From Chara braunii (taxonomy: Eukaryota; Streptophyta; Charophyceae; Charales; Characeae): 24,710 nucleotides of DNA. Location of the stretch: NCBI GenBank assembly GCA_003427395.1, contig BFEA01000005.1:5663324-5688033 (forward strand), read 5' to 3'. The translations under genes were made by a program, and so were the position numbers. The notes beneath the pieces were generated by a model, which saw nothing but the letters and a program-made list of their open reading frames with translations, did no database searches and was not told the origin of the DNA. Every line of letters begins with the position of its first letter. The first letter of the stretch is position 1. Positions 8,692 through 16,977 of the stretch are shown in pieces.

Positions 8692-8729
8692 CTGTCTCTT
8701 ATACACATCTAGATGTGTATAAGAGACAG
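8692..8729. other. Nextera mate-pair junction adapter (artefact)
   Basis: The 38 bp consist of CTGTCTCTTATACACATCT followed immediately by its exact reverse complement. This is the Tn5 mosaic end doubled, the known circularisation junction of Nextera mate-pair libraries. It is library sequence left in the assembly, not genomic DNA. Confidence 0.97.
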
Positions 8730-8944
8730 ATCCTGGACAATGTGCCCAACCTAACCTCTGCCTGTATGCCCTACTGATATCCTCCTTTACTCTCGTAGCT
8801 GAAGAAGAAGGTAAGACAGAGAAAGAAGAAGGAGAAAGGAGAGAGAGAGAGAGGTGGAGGAGGAAGAAGAAGAAGATGATGTCCTCCTTGCTATCTCACC
8901 TGCAGGTAGCTGTCACCGTACTGACTGTGGTCTTCGTCGTGTGC
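8730..8944. repeat. Second copy of 215-bp duplication
   Basis: This copy matches 8477-8691 and continues into unique sequence at 8945. One of the two copies is presumably an artefact of reading around a short circularised fragment. Confidence 0.95.
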
Positions 8945-9640
8945 AGGTACCGCGTGGAGCCCAGCTATGGCGCCAGGTAAGTTCGTCGCTTGCAGGTAAG
9001 GCCTCTGCCTCTCTCCACTACCTACTCCGCTACTCCCTACTCCGTAGCTTGGCGGAGAAATAACGCTGCTTCAACCAGCAGTGTGTCACTCCAGAAGTGA
9101 GCTACTCGAACTGTCCGTTGCCCAGCCGCTGCCAAGCTATTTGTAGCGCTGGGGCGGGCTGGGCCTACCTACTGCTGGCTTCAGAAACGGCCCAGCTGGT
9201 CTGGGTCCCTACGGGACGTCCAGACTGTGCTGCTGATGCAGCAAGGCGCAAAAATGTGCCTGGCCTAAAAACGGCCTGGTACCTGTGCACCTAGCCCAAG
9301 GCGTCGCCTTGGGACCTGCAGGACCGAAACAACGCCTGCACCTACCGGTCTGGCGCCAAAATGCGCCTGGCCTCATTTCGGGCCTGCCCCCGGTGTACCC
9401 AGTCCCAAGGTCCGGCCTTGGGGCTGCAAGTCCGAAATGGCACCTCGACAGACAAAGTGAGACAGCACACACATACAAAAAGGTAAGTAAAACTACCCCT
9501 ATCTAACTAGTGTGCTACCTAGGGCCTGAAGGGCCGCCGTGGGCCTCCAGGGCGTGTGCTGTATGGTACACAGCCTGGGGGCCCCTCAGCAACCATCGGG
9601 CCCCTCAAATGGGGCCCGTGTGCAGGCGCAGCATGCAACA
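8945..9640 (-). repeat. 3' LTR of the minus-strand element (distal end unresolved)
   Basis: On the minus strand the LTR begins with TGTTGCATGC at 9640, directly after the polypurine tract. A weak TATA-like TACAAATAG lies at 9145-9137. Further along are two CTTACCTG motifs (9000-8993, 8981-8974) and CCATAGC (8970-8964). It probably continues through the duplicated 215-bp segment. No matching 5' LTR was found upstream of gag, so the far end cannot be placed. Confidence 0.55.
9598..9617 (-). repeat. Short inverted repeat in LTR U3
   Basis: GGGCCCC, a 6-nt loop, and GGGGCCC make a perfect 7-bp stem 23 bp inside the LTR end. Confidence 0.7.
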
Positions 9641-9654
9641 CCCCCCCCTCCTTA
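9641..9654 (-). other. Polypurine tract of the minus-strand element
   Basis: The minus strand reads TAAGGAGGGGGGGG and is followed at once by the LTR start TGTTGCATGC. The pol stop codon TAA (9654-9652) forms the first three bases of the tract. It would prime plus-strand DNA synthesis. Confidence 0.8.
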
Positions 9655-9655
9655 T

Positions 9656-9750
9656 GAAGTCAAGCCGGGTCGAGGGCGAAGCTGACGATCTGAAGGTGGA
9701 ACCTGGACGCGGGTGCGGCGTGGAGCCGAAGATGCCGGCTTGCCTTGCAA
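9656..9750. repeat. 95-bp duplication, copy 1 (gap edge)
   Basis: This copy is identical to 9752-9846, with a single N at 9751 between them. That is typical of two contig ends that overlap but were joined as a gap. Confidence 0.97.
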
Positions 9751-9751
9751 N

Positions 9752-9846
9752 GAAGTCAAGCCGGGTCGAGGGCGAAGCTGACGATCTGAAGGTGGAACCT
9801 GGACGCGGGTGCGGCGTGGAGCCGAAGATGCCGGCTTGCCTTGCAA
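9752..9846. repeat. 95-bp duplication, copy 2 (gap edge)
   Basis: This is the second copy of the overlap. With the N the unit is 96 bp, which keeps the pol frame and creates a spurious 32-residue repeat. Confidence 0.97.
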
Positions 9847-11769
9847 TTTGCGTTCATAGCGTGCGAGGACATCGGGAGCTGTTGCTTGAAGTTCTGCACG
9901 GGTCAACCATCGGTCAGCTCCATGGGTGCAATATTCAAAATGGACCAAGAATTCAGTCGGCCTGTTGCCGTAACGTCGCTGGGATATGATGTCGCCAACC
10001 TCTGGAAAACCATCCATCGAGGGTGGGTCTTGCGATCGTCGCCCGAGAAAGTCGTCAAGTTCTTCTGGCGTATAGAGAGCCAACTTGGAACAGTGAAAGA
10101 CCGGGTTGACGGGCAAGTGGGCGGGCACCTGAGTGATAAATGAAGGTCCTTCGGGTGCGTCCCTAGCGGGTGCCACGATCGGCCAGGGCCCCATCCATTT
10201 CGGAAGGAGCTTGCGAGACATATCTTGTTCGAGGCTGAATTCCGCAGCGGAAACGCATACGAGGTCGCCGACGCGGAACGGACAAGGAAGACGCTGGCGG
10301 TTGGCCTGTTGGCGCATACGTTGCTGCGTCTTTGACATCTGGTCGCGTGCCTTGACAGGAAGCTCTTGCATCCGACGAATGAAGAGAAGATGGTCGTCGC
10401 TCTCGGCCGCCCGTGGGATGATTGTGTCCAACGGAGAATTGACCGGCGAGCCATGCTCCAACTCAAAGGGCGACGTCCCGACAGCCAGATGGATGGACGA
10501 GTTGTATGCCAACTCGACATCCGGCAGCCGCTCGACCCAATCCTTTTGGTCAGGACGGATGAGAGTGTGAAGAAGGACCTGTGCGGTCTGATGTGCCCTC
10601 TCCGTTTGGCCATCGGTTTGGGGGTGGCGAGCCGAACTCGGCTTGAGGGATGAGCCCCATCGTTTGATGAGTGCCAACCAAGTCGGACATGAACCGAGTG
10701 TTGCGGTCGCAAACGATTTCCTTGGGGTAACCCTTGGTTCGAACCAACCGGCGTAGAGAACCTCGGCCAACTCCGGTGCCTTGGCGTGATAGCGGTAAGG
10801 CAGAAACATGGCAAACTTGGTGAGTCGGTCAACCACCGTGAGAATCCCATCCACACCCGTCTTGTGCTTGGGGAACGGCCCGGTAATGTCCATGGCAATC
10901 GCTTCCCTTCGGCGCAAGGGGACCGGTAATGGTCGCAATTCGTCGTACGGACGATGATTGCGGGGTTTGCAACATCGGCAAACCTCGCATGACTCACAAT
11001 AGCGCGTGATGTCGTCGAGAAGACCGGGCCACCAAAAGCGCTCGCAGAGTCGGCCAATCGTGCGATCGACTCCAAAGTGTCCGGTGGCGGGGGCGTCGTG
11101 GAACTCGCCAAGAAGCCTCGTGTGCAAGTGTGAATCTTGCGGCACACAAAGTAGATCCTTCCCCCGCGAGTGAACGAGCAAGTATTCCTCTTGGATCCGA
11201 TAGTGCGAAGGCGCCGGATTGGGAGAGGAACAATTTGCGTACTTGTCGCGAAATTCGGGGTCGGCTTGATAGCCGCGGATGAAACTGTCCCGCAAGTCAT
11301 CCTCTATCTCGAAGGTCGAGTAGACGGCGGTGCAGTGATCCGGACGTCGTGAAAGAGCATCCGCAAAACGGTTTGACTTCCCCGAAATATGATCGGGAAA
11401 TAAGTCGAACTGGTCGATGAAAGCCATCCAACGGGCGATCGTGTTGTTGACGGTGTCTTGGGTCTTGTAAAAGACCAACGGATTGTTGTCCGTTACCCAT
11501 CGGAATTGGCGTGCGTCATCAATTGAATGCACGACCGGCACTTTCTTGCTGAAGTATTCGACCGGGTGCCAGTCCACGCCATCATGTTGTTCGAGGACGG
11601 CACCAATGCCATAGTCGGACGCATCCGTAGTGACGCGCGTTGGCAATAGCGGGTCGTATATTCGCAAGACTTCGACTGATAGCAATGCGGCCTTAAGGGC
11701 CAAAAATGATTCCCGTGCATCCGTCTCGAAGTCAAATGGCCGGTCCTCGCACTGAAGCTTGGATAAGTG

Positions 11770-12500
11770 GGAAACGTTGGTAGTAGCCGGCAAGGCCAAG
11801 GAACGAACGGACATCCGTGACGTTCCGCGGCTCCGGCCAATCCTGGATGGCTTGAATCTTGTCCGACAACAGACTGATGCCTTGAGGGGTGACGAAAAGG
11901 CCCAAGCATTCCAACTCTCGAGGTACGAATTCACACTTGTCGCAGTTGGCTTTGTACTTGGCGCGACGGAGCGTCTCCAACACTTGTCGAAGATGCTCGA
12001 GATGTTCCTCCAAGGTCCGGCTATAGACGAGGATGTCGTGTAAGTAGACCAGCACGAACCGGTCTAGCATTGCACGAAACTCATTGGTCATCGCCGCTTG
12101 AAAAGTCATTGGGGCGTTGGTGAGTCCAAAAGGTATGACAACCCACTCAAAGTGCTCGTACAGTGTCTTGAACGCGGTCTTGTAGCGATCTTGCAGGCGT
12201 ATCGAAATCTGATGATACCCTGACTTCAAATCCAATTTGGAAAAAAAAATTGCACCGCCCAAACGCTCCAGAAGGTCGTCAATACGGGGAAGAGGTCCCG
12301 CGTTCTTGACGGTTTGCGCATTGAGCTTGCGGTAATCGATGCATAGGCGAAGATCCTTGTTCTTCTTCCGTACGAAGAGAACCGGCGCACCATAGGGTGA
12401 GCTACTAGGCCGGATCCAGCCTTTGTCCAACAAATCGTCGAGCTGCACGGGGAGTACTGTAAGTTCCTCCTCGCTCATGCAATAGATGCAACCTTTCGAC
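11770..12500 (-). pseudogene. Minus-element reverse transcriptase, active site mutated
   Basis: The minus-strand RT frame is open from 12586 to 11732; recognisable RT starts near 12480 and ends near 11770. Motifs in order: Lys-Gly-Trp-Ile-Arg-Pro-Ser-Ser-Ser-Pro, Leu-Cys-Ile-Asp-Tyr-Arg-Lys-Leu-Asn, Lys-Leu-Asp-Leu-Lys-Ser-Gly-Tyr-His-Gln (first catalytic Asp present), Pro-Phe-Gly-Leu-Thr-Asn-Ala-Pro and the thumb Phe-Leu-Gly-Leu-Ala-Gly-Tyr-Tyr. The catalytic box reads Tyr-Leu-His-Asp instead of Tyr-Leu-Asp-Asp; the His codon is at 12040-12038. The first Asp of this pair is a metal ligand in all known RTs of this family, so the enzyme should be dead. Frameshifts separate it from protease (near 12490) and RNase H (near 11780). 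Confidence 0.85.
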
Positions 12501-13053
12501 ACCGGCCTCGAGAATGACCTCGTGGGAGATCGGCCGATGCGGCACCACGCCAGTAGGTGACTCGAAGATGTCGGCGAATTCGTCAAGCAATCGTACCATA
12601 CGGGGGTCCGAAGACAGGTCCGTGGGTTGAGATTCGGCTGCCGCGACGGTGCGAAGAAAACATAGGCCTATCTCGTCGGTCTGCTCGTAAGCGCAAGTGA
12701 CCCGAAAAGATTTGGCCGTCACGGCTTGGCACCGGATCGAAGGGTGCGGAAGAGGCATGGTACATGGCACTTCGGCGCCAAACGCGTTGCGGACCGTAAG
12801 TGTCTGCCGATGGAAGTTGACCATGTGATCCGCACTTGCAACCCAAGGCATGCCCAAACGTCACCGGTTCGCATGCATGAGGTGCGAAATAGACCGGTAC
12901 GGCCTCGATGTAGCGGTCAAGGAGTTGTTGTGTCCTATCGTCCGCCAACTTGATCGCCGTAGGGTGTGCCTTCCTTCGAACTTGTGGGCCAAGGCTGGCC
13001 CTTTGCATAAAGGACTGGCTAATGAAGTTGCGAGTCGCGCCGCTATCCAGCAA
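12490..13053 (-). pseudogene. Minus-element aspartic protease and linker, frameshifted
   Basis: The motif Leu-Asp-Ser-Gly-Ala-Thr at 13050-13033 is the retropepsin active site, in the minus frame open from 13053 to 12583. Near 12850 the frame is lost. The continuation (Leu-Gly-Met-Pro-Trp, then Ala-Asp-His-Met-Val-Asn) is in the frame of 12857-12405, matching the conserved Gly-Met-x-Trp of Ty3/gypsy proteases. That second frame also holds the linker into RT, with Pro-Thr-Gly-Val-Val-Pro (near 12540). A further shift near 12490 leads into the RT frame. A 4-nt overlap between protease and RT frames at 12586-12583 is a by-product of these shifts. Confidence 0.75.
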
Positions 13054-13116
13054 AGCGCTGCAGAACGCTTGCCCAACTTGGATGCGGACATAAAGGAGCG
13101 GTGCATTGTTGTCGTC

Positions 13117-13884
13117 TTACCGTTGCGTGCGAAACTCGCGGGCCACCTTGCTAACGTACGCAAGAATGTCCCCCACCGCGACTTCGTCCTCCGTTGGCGA
13201 AGTTGGTGGTGCATAGAAGGCTAGGTATGTATGTAGATGAGCGCTAAGTGCTGCACATTGCGGCTCCGGTAAGCAGCCGGTGGAAGGGAGAGGGAGCCAT
13301 GCAAAATCCTCGGGCGTCAACGGGTCCAAATCCTCTATGTTGAACGCGCGCGCCGAATCTTGTGAAGGTCCACTTGAAGACGACTCAATGTTGCTACTTC
13401 CGATCGGAGAAGAAACCGGACACACATCCTGTCCTTGGGATTGTGAATTCAGCGAAGGTATGAGCTGGACAACATAGTCCTCGAAGGAATGAAGAATGGG
13501 AGGACTTACGACTTCCGCATGTGCCTCGGAACCGAGGGAGGTTACTCGTACAGCAACCGGTTCCGAAGGCATCGAGAGTGTCGTCGCATCACTCTCGGCG
13601 GTGCTCACTTTCCTGACTGGGCGGGGGCCCTTGGCTTTCGTGGGACAGTTCACGGTCTCATGTGCCGCGCAGTTGCACCACAAACAATAACGATACTTGC
13701 TGCGAACGCGATACCCGCGCTCCGTCAGACCGTATTGTGTCCAAGGTTCTTGAGCTGGAGCTGCTTGTCGGGGCCCAGAAGAAGTGGTGTTTGTCTTCAT
13801 TTTGCCACGTCCTCATCCTTTGGAGGGGCAGTGTCGGCGCAAATACCCTTACAAGGGTGTCCGCCCTGGTTTTTGCAAGCGACA
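13117..13884 (-). pseudogene. Minus-element Gag C-terminal part with zinc knuckle
   Basis: The minus-strand frame has an ATG at 13800, but the same frame is open further upstream to an ATG at about 13884, so the true N-terminus is uncertain. A complete Cys-x2-Cys-x4-His-x4-Cys knuckle (Cys-Leu-Trp-Cys to Asn-Cys) lies near 13690-13645, followed by a Pro/Ser-rich acidic tail. The knuckle would bind genomic RNA during packaging. No capsid-like region precedes it, so the 5' half of gag is missing, either deleted or never joined in this assembly. The frame ends at 13117, about 60 bp before protease, in a different frame. Confidence 0.7.
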
Positions 13885-14230
13885 TAAATAAGTTTGGTTT
13901 AAAGTTTAAGTATTCCGCACGAGGCGCGGTAGTAGCTATGATGGCTGACTAGGGTAGGGAGTGTGTGGGCGCGCGGATTTTGAGGCGCGCGTGATCTTTT
14001 TACTTGTTGATGGTTGAAAGGTCGGCGTGATCGCCGGCCAGAAATTTTCTTTTCTTCTGATTAAACAGGGATTAAAAGATTACGTCTCGATGATTAATGT
14101 GCTTACCTGTGAGTTGTGCGTACGTGCGGAGGGCGGCATCGACAGCAACGTGACCTTGGAGACGTCTCGGCGCGCCTGCGTCTCGTAGTATCAACTTATT
14201 TTTAGGTGTCCGTTAGAGCTAGACCAAGAC
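13885..14230. other. Unassigned region between the minus element and the tRNA-like sequence
   Basis: There is no protein frame of note. It contains CTTACCTGTGAG at 14103-14114, the same string as in the 5' LTR of element 1 (93-104), so part of it may be an LTR remnant of that family. A GCGCGC-rich stretch lies at about 13970-13990. Confidence 0.35.
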
Positions 14231-14300
14231 TTGGCCCTAGCGCTATTGGTTATAGCATCGGACTGTCATCGAAGAGATTCAGGGATCGAGATCGAACGAC
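14231..14300 (+). other. Degenerate tRNA-Asp-like sequence (possible SINE head)
   Basis: GCTA-TTGGTTA-TAGC (14242-14256) is a perfect D-arm. It is followed by an anticodon-arm-like TCGGA-CTGTCAT with GTC at 14265-14267, and by a T-arm-like CAGGGATCGAGATC (about 14280-14293). The 3' half of the anticodon stem is short by about two bases and no closing acceptor stem is seen, so this is not a functional tRNA. An A-box-like TAGCGCTATTGG fits a tRNA-derived retroposon. Confidence 0.35.
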
Positions 14301-14450
14301 GACGACGAGGGAGTAATAGAGTAGCGCGAAGGGATAAAATAGTCGAGGGCCGATGGAGCTATCCCCCTTGGGTTTTACCATTGGCGGCGCCAGAACGGCG
14401 ACGACGCGGGAGTAATAGAGTAGCGCGAAGGGATAGAATAGTCGAGGGCC
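14301..14450 (+). repeat. 51-bp direct repeat at 99-bp spacing
   Basis: Copies at 14301-14351 and 14400-14450 differ at about two positions (start GACGACG, end CGAGGGCC). The second copy stops exactly where similarity to element 1 RT begins, so this looks like a truncated 99-bp tandem unit at the breakpoint. Confidence 0.9.
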
Positions 14451-14462
14451 AGGACACAAGTC

Positions 14463-15341
14463 TTGTACTTGGGCAACATGCTAGACGGAGATGGCATTAA
14501 GCCTGAGGACAGCCAAATAGCGGCGATTAGAGATTTGTCAACGCCCCGCACACTGACGGAGTTGCGGTCGTTCCTAGGCCTAGCTAATTACTATAGGAAG
14601 TTTGTGAGGAACTTTTCGACTATCGCCGCTCCCCTTCGCCGGTTGCTAAAGAAAGAAACAATTTGGCAGTGGGACAAAGACTGTACATCCGCGCTCAAGA
14701 AATTGAAGCACGCGTTGATAGAGTACCCTGTCCTCAAAGTAGCAGATCCGTCTTTGCCATTTGTCGTCACCACGGACGCGAGTCAATATGGTATAGGCGC
14801 CGTGTTACAGCAAGACGACGGCGAAGGCTACAGACCAGTAAAGTTCATGTCAGCGAGGATGCCCTCAGAGAAGGTAGCTACCTCGACTTACGAGAGAGAA
14901 CTCTACGCTCTCAGGCAGGCCTTAGAACACTGGAAACATTACCTGCTTGGGAGACAATTCAAAGTGTATTCATACCACGAGACTCTTAGGTGGCTGAAGA
15001 CACAGGCCAAAATGACACCTAAGTTCACTAGGCGGGACTCGTTGATAGAGTACCCTGTCCTCAAAGTAGCAGATCCGTCTTTGCCATTTGTCGTCACCAC
15101 GGACGCGAGTCAGCATGGTATAGGCGTCGTGTTACAGCAAGACGACGGCAAAGGCTACAGACCCGTAGAGTTCATGTCAGCGAGGATGCCCTCAGAGAAG
15201 GTAGCTACCTCGACTTACGAGAGAGTATTCTGCGCTCCCAGGCAGGCCTTAGAACACTGGAAACATTACCTGCTTGGGAGGCACTTCAAAGTGTATTCAG
15301 ACCACGAGACTCTTAGGTGGCTGAAGACACAGGCCAAATGA
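14463..15341 (+). pseudogene. Element 2 RT thumb and duplicated RNase H
   Basis: The open frame runs from the end of RT (Phe-Leu-Gly-Leu-Ala-Asn-Tyr-Tyr near 14570) into two consecutive RNase H domains produced by a 327-bp tandem duplication. Copy 1 keeps Thr-Thr-Asp-Ala-Ser and the Glu helix but has Tyr-Ser-Tyr-His where Tyr-Ser-Asp-His is expected. Copy 2 keeps both Asp motifs but has Tyr-Glu-Arg-Val-Phe in place of Tyr-Glu-Arg-Glu-Leu. Neither copy has a full catalytic triad. A 1-nt deletion near 15338 ends the frame. The first ATG (14481) corresponds to a leucine or valine region in element 1, so it is not a native start. Confidence 0.85.
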
Positions 15342-15366
15342 CACCTAAGTTCACTAGGTGGGCCGC
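14714..15366 (+). repeat. 327-bp tandem duplication of RNase H
   Basis: Unit 1 is 14714-15040, unit 2 is 15041 to about 15366, starting GTTGATAGAGTACCCTG. The period is constant at 327 bp until the 1-nt deletion in unit 2. The copies differ at a modest number of positions, so the duplication has aged. Confidence 0.95.
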
Positions 15367-16351
15367 TGAGATAAATCAGTATGACTTTGAGCTCAAACCG
15401 GTCAAGGGCAAGTACAATGTGGTTGCGGATGCTCTAAGTAGGAGATCAGACTACTTTGGAGCTATGGTCCACTATCCAGATGTAAGGACAGACCTGCAAG
15501 AGAAAGTAAGACAGGCGTATGCGCAGGACCCTATCTATAGCGACCTCCTCTAGAGAGTTAAGGAGGCCCCAGAGACAGAACCACACTACCGCACGACATA
15601 AGGATTGTTGTTCGAGAAGACCGACGTAGTAGACCGTCTGTGTGTTCCCAATAGTGAGGAGATCCGCAATTTGATCTTAGGGGAATGCCACGATACAGAG
15701 GGACATTTCGGTTGGCAAAAGACTCTCGCCAACCTGATGCATGCGTACACCTGGCCAGGAATGAAAGCTGACTGCATAGAGAATGTTCGCAGTTGCAAAG
15801 TTTGCCAGAGGAATAAGACAACTACACGTGCCCCTCTAGGTCTTCTTCGACCCTTGCCCATTCCTGACCAACCAGGAGATTCAGTCTCCATTGACTTCAT
15901 GGACGCTGGTATCAAGAGTAGGCACGGCAAGAGCCAAGTCATGGTCATAGTCGATAGGTTTAGCAAATACGCAGTTTTTGTTCCCTTGCTTGCAGAGGCA
16001 CGGATTGAGTTAGTCATTCAGAAGTTTTTTGACCATTGGGTTAGTGATCACGGGATTCCGCTATCTATAGTTAGCGATAGAGACACCCGGTTCACTAGTC
16101 AGAACAGGCAGGAACTCATGAAAGTCTATGGGTCAAAGTTGCTAATGTCGTCTGGCCGGCATCTCGAGACTAACGGTCAGACCGAACAGATGAATAAGAT
16201 CTTGCAACAAGTTCTGCGCATGTACATTAGACCCGATCAAGTCAATTGGGATGAGATGTTGCCCAAGGTAACCAGTGCCTATAATAACAGTGTGCACTTA
16301 GCCACGTGTCACACTCCCAATGAGCTGCACAAGTTCGCGCAGACCATTTGA
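15342..16351 (+). pseudogene. Element 2 RNase H end and integrase
   Basis: One frame (that of position 15317) covers this segment, interrupted by TAG at 15551-15553 and TAA at 15599-15601. It holds the end of RNase H (Val-Ala-Asp-Ala-Leu-Ser-Arg near 15420), then the integrase zinc site (Cys-His-Asp-Thr-Glu-Gly-His and Cys-Lys-Val-Cys) and a DDE core: Ile-Asp-Phe-Met-Asp, Val-Ser-Asp-Arg-Asp and Glu-Thr-Asn-Gly-Gln-Thr-Glu. The longest uninterrupted run is 15602-16351. It ends early in a frameshift caused by a small deletion near 16335, compared with element 1. The stops show the copy is dead even though the catalytic residues survive. Confidence 0.85.
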
Positions 16352-16369
16352 AGGACTTAACCGGGACCA

Positions 16370-16933
16370 GATTCATTGACTACCACCCGATACTACAGAG
16401 TTTGCGATACAGCACGAGGAGTTAGCTACCGTTATAGAAAACCTCAAGAAGGCCCAGCACCGAATGATAGAACGGGCTAACAAGCACCATCGCCCGTCAC
16501 AGTTTCAAGTGGGCGACCTGGTCTGGTCAAGTCCAAAGAGTTATTGCCCGCGTATAGAGGACCATGGCCAGTTCTAGAAGTTGAGGGCGGAGAGGATGGG
16601 CCATCCTGCACAGTAGAGATCCCAGCACACCTCCACACCTACCCCATGTTTCATGCGTCAAAGTTGTTGCCATGTGTCACAAGTCAACAATTTCCATCTA
16701 GAAGATCCATGATCCCCCCAGACATGGACGGAAGGTACGACATTGACGGCATTGTAGGTGAAGACGAGTTTAGAACATGAGGTAGAGGTCGTCCATAGAA
16801 ACAGTACAAGGTCCGGTTTGCTTCTCAGGAACCAGAGGACGACCACTGGTTTACTAGAACGGAACTTCTAGAAACAGCTCCCGACATAGTTAGAGCCTAC
16901 GAGAGAGATAAGAAAGGTAAAGGTCCTGCCTAG
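16370..16933 (+). pseudogene. Element 2 integrase C-terminus and chromodomain
   Basis: This is the counterpart of 6550-7127 in element 1. A deletion of roughly 30-40 bp near 16535 removes the segment after Val-Gly-Asp-Leu-Val-Trp. The frame of 16544 then carries Tyr-Arg-Gly-Pro-Trp-Pro-Val and the chromodomain start (Tyr-Asp-Ile-Asp-Gly-Ile-Val). It is cut by TGA at 16778-16780 and TAG at 16796-16798. The same frame then stays open to the native-position stop at 16931-16933. Confidence 0.8.
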
Positions 16934-16977
16934 GACTGAGTTATTCTCGGAGGACCTTGAATTTAGGCCGGCGGGAG

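Larger units (their letters stand above)
9652..11790 (-). pseudogene. Minus-element Pol: RNase H, integrase, chromodomain
   Basis: The minus-strand frame is open back to 11934, but recognisable protein starts near 11790, after a frameshift from the RT frame. RNase H keeps Thr-Thr-Asp-Ala-Ser and Thr-Asp-Asn-Asn-Pro-Leu. The intervening segment is very short (Asp-Asp-Ala-Arg joins Phe-Arg-Trp), so the helix carrying the catalytic Glu appears deleted in frame. Integrase has a His/His and Cys/Cys zinc site (about 11110-10975), the first Asp in Met-Asp-Ile-Thr-Gly (near 10890) and a Gln-Thr-Asp-Gly-Gln-Thr-Glu motif (near 10610). The middle Asp lies in another frame between about 10748 and 10678. 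The C-terminal fold and a chromodomain (about 10040-9880, Asp-Arg-Trp-Leu-Thr-Arg-Ala-Glu-Leu) follow. The last 32 codons are duplicated by the N-gap artefact. Confidence 0.85.
8945..13884 (-). mobile_element. Minus-strand Ty3/gypsy element with chromodomain, decayed
   Basis: Read on the minus strand, the order is gag zinc knuckle (13800-13117), protease (13053-12490), RT (12500-11770), RNase H and integrase with chromodomain (11790-9652), polypurine tract (9654-9641), LTR (from 9640). This family is distinct from element 1: its motifs differ throughout and its zinc knuckle is intact. It is inactive because of several frameshifts, a mutated RT active site and a probable deletion in RNase H. 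The 5' end is missing: gag lacks its N-terminal part and no 5' LTR is evident. Confidence 0.85.

Noticed and set aside
8692-8729. A perfect 38-bp inverted repeat that could be a transposon end or regulatory palindrome
   Set aside because: It is exactly the doubled Tn5 mosaic end used in Nextera mate-pair libraries, and the flanks are duplicated as expected for a library artefact.
9903-11300. 465-codon minus-strand frame overlapping integrase
   Set aside because: It is a shadow of the real pol frame, which carries the zinc site, the integrase motifs and the chromodomain.
14380-14400. GGCGCCAGAACGGCGAC as a retroviral-type primer-binding site
   Set aside because: It only loosely resembles known sites, lies inside a repeat, and has no LTR end beside it.
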